Assembly: GCA_017610545.1 (NCBI GenBank)
Contig: JAFCBV010000031.1
Span: forward strand, 1 to 10,021
Direction: 5' to 3'
Origin: Candidatus Nanohalarchaeota archaeon
GTDB taxonomy: Archaea > EX4484-52 > B79-G9
Length of the DNA: 10,021 bases
The notes under the pieces are model-generated. The model worked only from the letters and a program-made list of their open reading frames with translations. It ran no database searches and was not told the origin of the DNA. The translations under genes and the position numbers were made by a program. This document shows positions 1 to 6,729 of this stretch, one piece after another. Every line of letters starts with the position of its first letter. Position 1 is the stretch's first letter.

Positions 1-3000
1 CATTCCTGACTTCTCATGCTCCTGCTTTATTGCAGCTATAAGTGCATGCGCAAGCTCTAAATTCGTTATAAGCGGCACACCGTAGGTGACTGTTGTCCTG
101 CGCAATAAATACCCGTCGCGCCTTTCATCTTCACCCTCTTTCTCGTGGGGGATGTTAATCACAATGTCAATTTTCTTTTGCGCAATGTAATCAAGTATAC
201 ACGGATTGCCTTTTTCGCTTATCTTTTTCATTGCAACAGAATCAACACCGTTGTTTTGCAAAAATTCACTTGTCCCGCTTGTCGCATATATTTCAAAGCC
301 GAGGCGCGCGAGTATTTTTGCATCGCGGAGTATTTTGTGCTGGACAGCGTGGTTTGCAGAAATAAGTATCCTGCCAAACTCCACAGGCACCCCGAACTCG
401 GCAGCGCGCATGGCATTTATCAGAGTCTCTGAAAAGTCGCTGCCAATGCATGCGACCTCCCCGGTTGAGGCCATCTCTATGCCAAGAACAGGGTCTGCGC
501 CGGCTATGCGCATGAATGAGAACTGGGGGACTTTTATGCCGAAATATTTTGTTTTAGGTATTGTGCTTCCGACGAGCTTTTGCCCGAGAATGACATTTGT
601 CGCAATTTCAATCAGGTTCACCCCGACGACCTTGCTTACAAACGGCATGCTTCGGGACGCGCGAAGGTTGCACTCAATTACAAATACCTTGTCATTTAAG
701 ACAAGATACTGTATATTGAAAGGCCCTTTTATGTCAAGGGCGATTGCAATTTTTTTTGTATATGCCTTTATTTTGTCAAGCGCTTCCTTTTTTACGGTCT
801 GCGTCGGGATGACAATGGTTGCGTCTCCTGAATGCACGCCCGCGTTTTCAATATGTTCTGCAATTGCGCCGATAAGGACATTCTTCCCGTCAGAAACGCC
901 GTCAACTTCGATTTCTCTTGCCATGGATATGAATTTTGAGACAACTACAGGGTATTTGCTTGAAATCTTTGTTGCCTGTTTGATGTATTTTTCAAGCTCA
1001 TTGTTATTATGGACTATTGTCATGGCCGCGCCTGAAAGGACATAAGACGGCCTGATTATGACCGGATATTCACGTTTTTTTGCAAATTCCAGGGCACCGG
1101 ATATGTCTTCAACAGCACACCACGGCGGCTGCTTTATGTCAAGTGTGTCAAGCAATGCAGAAAACTTTGACCTGTTTTCTGCGCCATCAATATTTTCCGG
1201 CTTTGTGCCAAGCAACCTTATCCCGTTTTCATGGAGATTAATTGCAATGTTGTTTGGCCTCTGGCCTCCGAATGAGACTATAACCCCAAGCGGGTTTTCT
1301 TTCTCCCATACATCCAGTACAGTCTCAAGGCTTACGTCTTCGAAATATAATTTGTCTGAGATGTCATAATCTGTTGACACAGTCTCGGGGTTGCAGTTGA
1401 TGATTATTGCCTCGCGCCCGCTCTTTTTCACGCCCCAAACGCCATGCACTGAGCACCAGTCAAACTCTACAGAGGAGCCAATTGAATAAGGCCCGCTTCC
1501 AAGAACAATCACTTTGTCTTTTTTGGTCTTTTTTGAATAATCAATATCGCTTTCCTCTGCATTGTATGTCATGAAAAGGTAGTTTGTCTTTGCAGGCCAC
1601 TCTGCTGCAAGTGTGTCTATCTGCTTCACATAAGGTGTTATGTTTTTTTCTATTCTCTCCTGCCTTATTTCGATTTCTGTTTTTCCGGTGAGTTTTGCAA
1701 TTCCTGCATCTGAAAATCCTGCTTTCTTTGCTTCATGAAGTATGTCTGTGTAGTTTTCTTTTAGTTCGTTTTCTATATCAACAATGTTTTTTACTTTGTG
1801 CAGGAACCACATGTCTATTTTTGTGAGCTCATGTATTCTTTCAAGGCTCATGCCGCATTTCATTGCCGCGGCAACGTAGAACAGCCTTTCATCAGTTGGC
1901 TCTGAAAGATTTTTTTCTATTTTTTCTATATCCCGGCAGGAATCCTGCTTGTTTCCGACAACACCCTGCTTTAGGGGGTTGCACATGCGCACAGCTTTTT
2001 GCAGTGCCTCCTCAAAGTTCCGGCCTATTGCCATAACTTCCCCGACAGACTTCATCTGGGTGCCTATGCGCCGGTCTACTCCCCGGAACTTTTTGAAGTC
2101 CCACCTTGGGATTTTTACAACAACATAATCAAGTGCAGGCTCAAAGCAGGCGTATGTTGCGAGTGTGACTGCATTTTTTATCTTGTCAAGTGTCTCTCCA
2201 ATGCAAAGCTTTGTTGCAACGCTTGCGATTGGGTAGCCTGTTGCCTTGGATGCGAGAGCGCTCGAGCGCGAGAGGCGCGGGTTCACCTCAATAATCTTGT
2301 ATTCAAATGTCTTTGGGTTAAGTGCGAACTGTATGTTGCACTCCCCGACAATGTTGAGGTGGCGTATTGCGGCAAGCGCGATGTTTCGCAGGGCATGATA
2401 ATCTTTGTTGTCAAGTGTCTGCGAGGGCGCAACAACTATTGACTCGCCTGTGTGTATTCCGAGAGGATCCATATTCTCCATATTGCATATTGTTATGCAG
2501 TTGTCCAGTTTATCGCGCATGACTTCGTATTCTATTTCTTTCCATCCGCCAACATATTCCTCGACAAGTATCTGCCCAATTACACTGCCGCTGATGCCTA
2601 CACTTGCGATTTCACGAAGCTCGTCCTCATTTCTTGCAACACCGCTGCCTTGCCCGCCAAGTGTAAAGCCTGAGCGAATCATTACAGGGTATCCTATTTC
2701 TTCGGCAATGCCGAGTGCGTCTTCAACAGAATGAACTGCCATACTTTTGCATACACTGAGGCCTGCGTCCTCCATTGCCTGGCGAAATAATCGTCGGTCC
2801 TCTGAAATTTTTATGCTTTCAATTGATGTTCCAAGAACTTTTATGTTGTATCTTGAAAGAATTCCCCTGTCATAGAGTGCGACCCCGCAGTTAAGTGCGG
2901 TCTGCCCTCCGACACTGAGAAGTATGCTGTCAGGGCGCTCTTTTTTTATTACGCGCTCAACAGATTCCGGCTTTACAGGAAGAAGGTATATTTTAGACGC

Positions 3001-3201
3001 CATTGCAGGATCTGTCTGTATTGTTGCAATATTCGGGTTGACAAGAACAGTTTGGATTCCTGCTTCAGCAAGTGCTTTCAGTGCCTGGCTTCCTGAAAAG
3101 TCGAACTCGCCTGCTTCACCTATCTTGATTGCGCCGCTTCCAAGGACAAGGACTTTCCTTATTTTTTCTCTTTCTTTCTTTTTGCCGAGTATGTCCTGCA
3201 T
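1..3201 (-). CDS. carB: Carbamoyl phosphate synthetase large subunit, 3' end cut by window edge
   Basis: The large subunit uses ammonia passed from CarA, bicarbonate and two ATP to make carbamoyl phosphate for pyrimidine and arginine synthesis in the cytoplasm. One uninterrupted frame runs from ATG at 3201 to base 1 (1067 codons); I checked the phase at about five places, including the last 140 codons. Near the N-terminus is VLGSGAIKIGEAGEFD, and the matching VLGSGPYSIGSSVEFDW opens the second ATP-grasp half near residue 557. This duplicated layout is typical of CarB. The last 130 residues or so form the MGS-like allosteric domain, with YATSGTSEFL. E. coli CarB has 1073 residues, so only a few residues should lie outside the window. 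The start lies 8 nt beyond the carA stop, so the two are co-transcribed. Identification is firm; which effectors act on the allosteric domain cannot be read here. Confidence 0.97.
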   Translation of the reverse strand, partial: MQDILGKKKEREKIRKVLVLGSGAIKIGEAGEFDFSGSQALKALAEAGIQTVLVNPNIATIQTDPAMASKIYLLPVKPESVERVIKKERPDSILLSVGGQTALNCGVALYDRGILSRYNIKVLGTSIESIKISEDRRLFRQAMEDAGLSVCKSMAVHSVEDALGIAEEIGYPVMIRSGFTLGGQGSGVARNEDELREIASVGISGSVIGQILVEEYVGGWKEIEYEVMRDKLDNCITICNMENMDPLGIHTGESIVVAPSQTLDNKDYHALRNIALAAIRHLNIVGECNIQFALNPKTFEYKIIEVNPRLSRSSALASKATGYPIASVATKLCIGETLDKIKNAVTLATYACFEPALDYVVVKIPRWDFKKFRGVDRRIGTQMKSVGEVMAIGRNFEEALQKAVRMCNPLKQGVVGNKQDSCRDIEKIEKNLSEPTDERLFYVAAAMKCGMSLERIHELTKIDMWFLHKVKNIVDIENELKENYTDILHEAKKAGFSDAGIAKLTGKTEIEIRQERIEKNITPYVKQIDTLAAEWPAKTNYLFMTYNAEESDIDYSKKTKKDKVIVLGSGPYSIGSSVEFDWCSVHGVWGVKKSGREAIIINCNPETVSTDYDISDKLYFEDVSLETVLDVWEKENPLGVIVSFGGQRPNNIAINLHENGIRLLGTKPENIDGAENRSKFSALLDTLDIKQPPWCAVEDISGALEFAKKREYPVIIRPSYVLSGAAMTIVHNNNELEKYIKQATKISSKYPVVVSKFISMAREIEVDGVSDGKNVLIGAIAEHIENAGVHSGDATIVIPTQTVKKEALDKIKAYTKKIAIALDIKGPFNIQYLVLNDKVFVIECNLRASRSMPFVSKVVGVNLIEIATNVILGQKLVGSTIPKTKYFGIKVPQFSFMRIAGADPVLGIEMASTGEVACIGSDFSETLINAMRAAEFGVPVEFGRILISANHAVQHKILRDAKILARLGFEIYATSGTSEFLQNNGVDSVAMKKISEKGNPCILDYIAQKKIDIVINIPHEKEGEDERRDGYLLRRTTVTYGVPLITNLELAHALIAAIKQEHEKSGM

Positions 3202-3205
3202 AAAT

Positions 3206-3210
3206 ATCAC
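3206..3210 (-). promoter_or_regulatory. Shine-Dalgarno site of carB (GTGAT)
   Basis: On the minus strand GTGAT ends 4 nt before the carB ATG at 3201. It matches the 3' part of AGGAGGTGAT, the complement of the archaeal 16S rRNA tail. Its first G is the last base of the carA TAG stop, which suits translational coupling. The match is only 5 nt, but the same motif precedes S6e at similar spacing (9936-9940). Confidence 0.5.
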
Positions 3211-4334
3211 TACTTTATTGCCCTCAAAAATTCGTCAAACAAGTACTTTGTGTCCTCAGGGCCGGGCATGGCCTCAGGGTGAAACTGGACTGAGAAGAAT
3301 GGCAGGCTCTTGTGTTTTATGCCTTCGTTTGTCCCGTCATTTGCATTTACAAACCACTCGGCAACATCTTTTGGAAGTGTTTTTTTGTTAACAGCATACC
3401 CGTGGTTCTGGGTAGTTATGTATGTTCTTCCTGAAAACACATCTTTGCAAGGCTGGTTCTGGCTTCGGTGGCCGTACTTGAGCTTGTAAGTGTCTGCCCC
3501 GAGTGCAAGTGAAAGAATCTGGTTGCCAAGGCATATACCAAAAACAGGCAGTTTTGTTGCAGCAAGCTTTTTCACGTTTGAGATTGTTTTTTTCAGAACC
3601 TTTGGGTCTCCCGGGCCGTTTGAGATAAGTATGCCGTCAGGCTCTTCTTCAAGTATTTTTTCAAAAGGATAATCATAGGGTACGACAGACAGCCGGGTGT
3701 GTCTCTCAAGAAGGCTGCGCAATATTCCTGCTTTTACTCCGCAGTCAATTATGACAATGTTTTTGTTACCGCGCCCGATGTGCTTCACTTCCTTTGTAGA
3801 GACATCTGTGACAAGATCTTCATCATTCGGGTTGGTTGCAGTTTTCAGCTCGGAGGCAAGCTCGTTCATATCCGGGTTTTCAGGGCATATTACGCCCATC
3901 ATACTCCCGCGCTCGCGAAGCAGTTTTACCAGCATTCTTGTGTCTATGCCTTCAATGCCGCATTTCTCTTCTTCAGTGAACCAGGTGTTTAGGGACTTTG
4001 CGCACGCCCCGTGGCTTGGATGCCTGCATAGCTCGGATACAATATAGGATACGACTTTTATTCCCTTGGACTCAAAGTTCATAGGAATGCCGTTTTCATC
4101 CAGAGTGTAGTTTGGAACGCCGTAATTGCCAATAAGAGGGTAAGAAGAAACAAGAATCTGTCCGGTGTATGACGGGTCTGTCAGGGCCTCGACATAGCCG
4201 ACCATGCCTGTGTTGAACACGACCTCTCCAAAAATTTTCTTTGGGACTCCGAAAATTTTCCCTTTGAAGGAGGTGCCATCCTCAAGAAGTAAAACCGCCT
4301 CTTGCGTGTGTTTTTTAGTATCTGAGTTAAGCAA
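3210..4334 (-). CDS. carA: Carbamoyl phosphate synthetase small (glutaminase) subunit
   Basis: This subunit hydrolyses glutamine and channels ammonia to CarB. The 374-residue protein has the CarA N-terminal domain (LLLEDGTSFKGKIFG, then GEVVFNTGMVGYVEALTDPSY) followed by a class I glutamine amidotransferase domain. Visible landmarks are SNGPGDP at 239-244, the nucleophile Cys268 in FGICLGNQ, QNHGYAV near 309-315, and His352/Glu354 in QFHPE. These positions are within one residue of the E. coli triad (C269, H353, E355), so the gene is full length and should be active. The start is TTG at 4334. No ATG or GTG lies in frame before the conserved domain, and a TATA box lies about 35 bp upstream, so the mRNA leader should be only about 9 nt. 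It is first in the carAB operon. Confidence 0.97.
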   Translation of the reverse strand: MLNSDTKKHTQEAVLLLEDGTSFKGKIFGVPKKIFGEVVFNTGMVGYVEALTDPSYTGQILVSSYPLIGNYGVPNYTLDENGIPMNFESKGIKVVSYIVSELCRHPSHGACAKSLNTWFTEEEKCGIEGIDTRMLVKLLRERGSMMGVICPENPDMNELASELKTATNPNDEDLVTDVSTKEVKHIGRGNKNIVIIDCGVKAGILRSLLERHTRLSVVPYDYPFEKILEEEPDGILISNGPGDPKVLKKTISNVKKLAATKLPVFGICLGNQILSLALGADTYKLKYGHRSQNQPCKDVFSGRTYITTQNHGYAVNKKTLPKDVAEWFVNANDGTNEGIKHKSLPFFSVQFHPEAMPGPEDTKYLFDEFLRAIK

Positions 4335-4365
4335 ATAAACCCACGTCTTATTTACATGTTGAAAG

Positions 4366-4373
4366 TATTTAAA
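4366..4373 (-). promoter_or_regulatory. Archaeal TATA box of carAB
   Basis: The minus strand reads TTTAAATA here. Placing transcription about 26 bp beyond the box centre puts the start near 4343, roughly 9 nt before the carA TTG. The box directly abuts the stop codon (4374-4376) of the upstream broken gene, so carAB most likely has its own promoter. No clear operator sequence is visible around it. Confidence 0.6.
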
Positions 4374-4890
4374 TCATTGTTGTATTAACTTTTTGTTTGG
4401 GAGCTTATGCAACTCATATTTCGAGAGTAACAATGCGTTATCAAAAGCCTCTTTGTGGATTTGGGTTAAATTATGATCCTTTTCAGAATAAATTGAGGAA
4501 GTGCCACTAATAAAAAACCCATCTCTAGCTCCATCAAATTCAACAGATATAAGGCCGTCAATATTTCCACGATAGTGTATTTTTACTTCATCATATATGT
4601 GAGTCCAACCAGTCGGCACTATATCAGAATCTTTTGCCATTTCAGAAATTTCAATAATCGGATCTTTTCCCTCTATTTTTGGAATTATTACATTAACAGA
4701 AAAATCTTGCAGAACAGCATGGTATTGTTCAGTTAGTTCCGAAGTATAGATATCTCCTTTTTTTCTATTTGTGAAACAATAGATTCTATTGCACTTCTTC
4801 TTCTGCTACGATTAAGCATATTAAACCATATGGCGCTTTCATTTATATATCTTTTCGCTTTTTACTACTAAAACGTAGATTTGAATACAT
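4374..4890 (-). pseudogene. Unrecognised AT-rich gene broken by two apparent single-base deletions
   Basis: Three minus-strand frames join into one plausible reading. ATG at 4890 gives MYSNLRFSSKKRKDI and then a stop at 4843-4845. The next frame is open from 4861 and continues through INESAIWFN to an internal ATG at 4819 (MLNRSRRRSAIESIVSQIEKK). The third frame carries the remaining 127 residues to TGA at 4374. Each join needs one extra base and lies at an A run. The rebuilt protein would be about 172 residues, or 148 from 4819. Only the last 88 residues have an ATG of their own (4640), yet coding-like sequence continues upstream of it, so that ATG is probably internal. G+C over 4381-4860 is about 33% by hand count, clearly below the neighbours. 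I recognise no family, signal peptide or membrane segment. It could be a decaying acquired gene, a gene with programmed frameshifting, or a gene with sequencing errors. Confidence 0.55.
4757..4763 (-). other. A-AAA-AAG slippery heptamer at a -1 frame junction
   Basis: In the frame begun at ATG 4819, codons AAA and AAG are preceded by an A, so this is an in-phase X-XXY-YYZ heptamer. Slipping back one base continues at GGA (4757-4755) in the long frame that ends at 4374. Without the slip, translation stops at 4733 after 28 residues. I see no convincing downstream hairpin or upstream stimulatory Shine-Dalgarno, so a missing A in a run of seven is at least as likely. Confidence 0.4.
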
Positions 4891-4932
4891 GCGCAACAAA
4901 AAGGCTGTCGTACTTTGATAATAGGTAATAAG

Positions 4933-4937
4933 AAAAA
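4933..4937 (-). terminator. Possible U-tract terminator after the MtrA-like gene
   Basis: On the minus strand a TTTTT run begins 2 nt past the TGA at 4939-4941 and is followed by more T-rich sequence. Archaeal RNA polymerase can terminate at such U tracts without a hairpin. The run is short, so this is a weak call. Confidence 0.25.
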
Positions 4938-4938
4938 G

Positions 4939-5526
4939 TCATACAGCTTGCCGGATACTGAAACTCAGGGGGTCAACCACAAAACCGCCCGGTAGGACAA
5001 GCATGTTTTCTGCACCGGAAACTACTGTTTTTTTGGATTCTTTTCTTTGAGTGGCATACATGGGTTCTTCATTGAAGTTTGGATGCTTCATTGCATTGAT
5101 TTCAAGGGTTTTAGCGCGCACCACTTCTGTATCCAACTCACCAATCATATCTTCCATGACCGCAACCTGTCTCTGGAAACGCGCAATCGCTTCCTGCGTG
5201 ATGTTTTCGAGGTACGGTATCGGTCCTTTTGCACCTTTTATCTTCATATTCTCGTCTGCGCCGTTTTTCCAGACAGACAAGAGCGCCTGCCCTGCATAGT
5301 GGCCTTGCGACTCTTTGCCGCATAGAATGAATGCATGTATTTTCGGGTTTGAGATTATATTGACTATTATTCTTTCAATTCCGAGGTTTTCGGTCTTAAG
5401 GCTTCCGACAATCGCGGCTTCCGGGATGCTAAAGCCCTCAGGGTTTGAGGTCAATGTTACGATTGCGACCTTGCTTTCTTTTTTAAGAACTTTGTAGTCG
5501 CCGGGCATAGGGGGCCAGTTTTGCAT
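4939..5526 (-). CDS. Soluble MtrA-like corrinoid-binding protein
   Basis: It resembles subunit A of tetrahydromethanopterin S-methyltransferase, the corrinoid carrier that passes a methyl group between H4MPT and coenzyme M. Landmarks in this 195-residue protein are GDYKV (9-13), AIVTLTSN (21-28), AAIVGSLKTENLGIERIIVNIISNP (37-61), FILCGKESQGHYAGQAL (66-82) and GAKGPIPYLENI (98-109). His76 in GHYAGQ aligns with the MtrA histidine that ligates cobalt, so cofactor binding looks intact. Unlike methanogen MtrA it has no C-terminal membrane helix; it ends in GGFVVDPLSFSIRQAV, which vaguely recalls the start of the DUF4346 domain found in some MtrA relatives. No other mtr gene is near. I therefore infer a cytosolic methyl-carrier or corrinoid protein in some other C1 pathway; partner and substrate are unknown. 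ATG 5526 fits a leaderless start. Family assignment is good, function is not established. Confidence 0.88.
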   Translation of the reverse strand: MQNWPPMPGDYKVLKKESKVAIVTLTSNPEGFSIPEAAIVGSLKTENLGIERIIVNIISNPKIHAFILCGKESQGHYAGQALLSVWKNGADENMKIKGAKGPIPYLENITQEAIARFQRQVAVMEDMIGELDTEVVRAKTLEINAMKHPNFNEEPMYATQRKESKKTVVSGAENMLVLPGGFVVDPLSFSIRQAV

Positions 5527-5546
5527 AGAGTGTATTGGGAAGAAAT

Positions 5547-5554
5547 GTTTTTAA
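5547..5554 (-). promoter_or_regulatory. TATA-like box of the MtrA-like gene
   Basis: The minus strand reads TTAAAAAC, centred about 25 bp before the ATG at 5526. Transcription would begin at or within a base or two of that ATG, giving a leaderless mRNA, which agrees with the lack of a Shine-Dalgarno. The box lies just past the structured element at 5561-5698. Confidence 0.45.
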
Positions 5555-5560
5555 GATCTA

Positions 5561-5698
5561 CAACCGTTGTAACTCCGCCCTTGAGGACGGAGTTTCCGGT
5601 TGGAGAGTTTTGAGCTATGCTCGAAAGCTTCGAACGAAGCGAATGCGAAGTAAGATGACTTACCGCCGAACCAATTAAACCCCTTTTAAGGCAGGGTT
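5561..5698 (-). ncRNA. Candidate structured RNA, possibly the 3' end of an IS605/TnpB-type element
   Basis: Four hairpins follow one another. Reading the minus strand: (1) 5698-5678, AACC/GGTT enclosing CCTT/AAGG with a bulge; (2) 5666-5645, GCG/CGC plus GTAAG/CTTAC with a TCAT loop; (3) 5640-5627, GCTTC/GAAGC with a GTTC loop; (4) 5602-5561, an outer CAACCG/CGGTTG stem and an inner 10-pair stem AACTCCGTCC/GGGCGGAGTT with a TCAA loop. In hairpin 4 the position that is C-A on the plus strand becomes U-G on the minus strand, so the RNA most likely reads minus. Hairpin 4, preceded by GGAA, resembles the right-end hairpin of IS200/IS605 elements, which in TnpB systems is also the 3' part of the guide (omega) RNA. 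No tnpB is present, so this would be a solo end. Other options are an independent sRNA or the 3' UTR of the thiolation gene. Confidence 0.4.
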
Positions 5699-5706
5699 GA
5701 ACCAAT
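5668..5706. repeat. 8-bp direct repeats (GAACCAAT) flanking a hairpin
   Basis: GAACCAAT occurs at 5668-5675 and again at 5699-5706. The 23 nt between them contain the hairpin at 5678-5698. The arrangement is like a short insertion with target duplication, but 8-bp repeats can arise by chance and the insert is too small to be a known element. Confidence 0.35.
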
Positions 5707-5758
5707 GCGGTATGATGTGGTGCTTGTCAGCATTTGAGTATTTCTATTTGCAGTTCAT

Positions 5759-6676
5759 TCAAATTTTGGTTCTTAACTCACAAACCTTGCACATCTTTCT
5801 TGAAGACGGCTCGCCGCATTTTTCGCACTTGCCTATTTTGCCGGTTCCTATCTGACTTTGGATGGCGGGCTGCAAACGGTCATACGTGCGCACTATACTG
5901 AATTTGGTTCCGGGGTATTTTGCTTCCAGGTCATTTATCACATCGCGCACTGACCACCGGAAAGACTCGGATGCATAGGGGCATTCGCCAAAGTCTGCGT
6001 CAATCTTTTTCAGGAGAACATAAAGAGCGCACTCTTTTTCAGGAATGTTTCGAAGGGGCTTTATGCGCGGGATAAAAGCATCTGTTTTGGCAATAAATGC
6101 TTTTGCACCAAGGCGCGCACCGCGCAGTATATCCCCCCGGATATAGTTTGCCATTATTGCCTGTGCCTCATCATCAAGGTTGTGGCCAATTGCAACCTTG
6201 GTTGCCTTGATTTTGCGCGCAGTCTTGTTTATCAGGTGGCGCCTGAAAACACCGCAGAAAGTGCATGCCCGAAGGCCCTTGCACGAGTTATTTGCAACTA
6301 TTTCATCAAGTGTCTTGCCGAACTCTTTTTTGAATGATGCTATGTGAAGCTTTATGCCGCTGTTTTTGCATGCCTGCTTTGCCTTTGCTACGCCCTCGCT
6401 CCTGTAGCCTTTTATTCCTTCATCAATGAGGATTGCAGAAATCTTAAGGTCTGCGCGCTTCTTTGAAAGAGTTTCAAGGGTGCGAAGAATAAGCAGAGAG
6501 TCCTTACCGCCTGAAATTGCGGCAGCTATGTGGTCATGGCGCTCTATAAGGCGGTTTTGCGCAATAGTCCTTGCAATCTCGCGCTCAGTTGCCCTGAAAA
6601 AATGGCTTCTACAAAGGTGCCTTCCTTCATAGCGCCTGTATGTGACGGCTTCTTTTGCGCAAAGAGAGCATTTCAT
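5759..6676 (-). CDS. tRNA 2-thiouridine synthetase, TtuA/Ncs6 family
   Basis: The enzyme adenylates a tRNA uridine and replaces its C2 oxygen with sulfur, using sulfur carried by a ubiquitin-like protein. Numbered from ATG 6676 (305 residues), it has an N-terminal zinc site (C3, C6, C22, H25), the PP-loop SGGKDS at 55-60, Fe-S/catalytic cysteines C138 and C141 (CTFC) and C232 (ECPYAS), GHNLDDEA at 164-171, and a C-terminal zinc finger (C284, C287, C296, C299). All the expected metal and ATP sites are present. CGVFRR and RGDI look like Ncs6 (wobble U34), while the overall layout and C-terminal finger also fit TtuA (U54); I cannot choose. A frame-matched ATG at 6685 exists, but 6676 puts MKCSLC where relatives begin and lies about 25 bp from the TATA box centre, giving a leaderless start. 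The gene diverges from the RNase P subunit, another tRNA-maturation factor. Confidence 0.93.
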   Translation of the reverse strand: MKCSLCAKEAVTYRRYEGRHLCRSHFFRATEREIARTIAQNRLIERHDHIAAAISGGKDSLLILRTLETLSKKRADLKISAILIDEGIKGYRSEGVAKAKQACKNSGIKLHIASFKKEFGKTLDEIVANNSCKGLRACTFCGVFRRHLINKTARKIKATKVAIGHNLDDEAQAIMANYIRGDILRGARLGAKAFIAKTDAFIPRIKPLRNIPEKECALYVLLKKIDADFGECPYASESFRWSVRDVINDLEAKYPGTKFSIVRTYDRLQPAIQSQIGTGKIGKCEKCGEPSSRKMCKVCELRTKI

Positions 6677-6690
6677 AAAGACCATTCGCT

Positions 6691-6710
6691 ATATGCTTAT
6701 TTAAGCATAT
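6691..6710. promoter_or_regulatory. Palindromic bidirectional TATA element
   Basis: Nine-base arms ATATGCTTA (6691-6699) and TAAGCATAT (6702-6710) flank a TT centre, and both strands show a TATA-like core (TTATTTAAG and CTTAAATAA). The centre lies about 29 bp before the RNase P gene ATG (6730) and about 25 bp before the thiolation gene ATG (6676). One element can therefore position near-leaderless transcripts in both directions. The symmetry would also suit binding of a dimeric regulator over the TATA box, but no such regulator is encoded nearby. Confidence 0.6.
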
Positions 6711-6729
6711 TCTGCGAAGGTAAATTCAT

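Noticed and set aside
206..1045. A 279-codon open frame on the plus strand
   Set aside because: It is antisense to the MGS and second ATP-grasp part of carB, whose minus-strand translation is a clear family match throughout.
2255..2280. GC-rich palindromic bases around GAGCGCTC
   Set aside because: They lie within well-conserved carB codons and are explained by coding sequence.
1999..2442. A plus-strand open frame rich in cysteine
   Set aside because: It is antisense to the first half of carB and has no family features or start signals.
5457..5705. A minus-strand 82-codon frame across the hairpin region into the MtrA-like gene
   Set aside because: It overlaps the start of the MtrA-like gene in another frame and reads through all the hairpins, so it is better seen as non-coding. 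A degenerate transposase end cannot be fully excluded.
5527..5758. A cobalamin riboswitch ahead of the corrinoid protein gene
   Set aside because: I see no B12-box-like sequence, and the MtrA-like gene seems to have its own leaderless promoter after the hairpins.
5700..5760. A possible C/D box sRNA around TATGATG
   Set aside because: The C-box match is imperfect and no properly placed D box (CTGA) follows.
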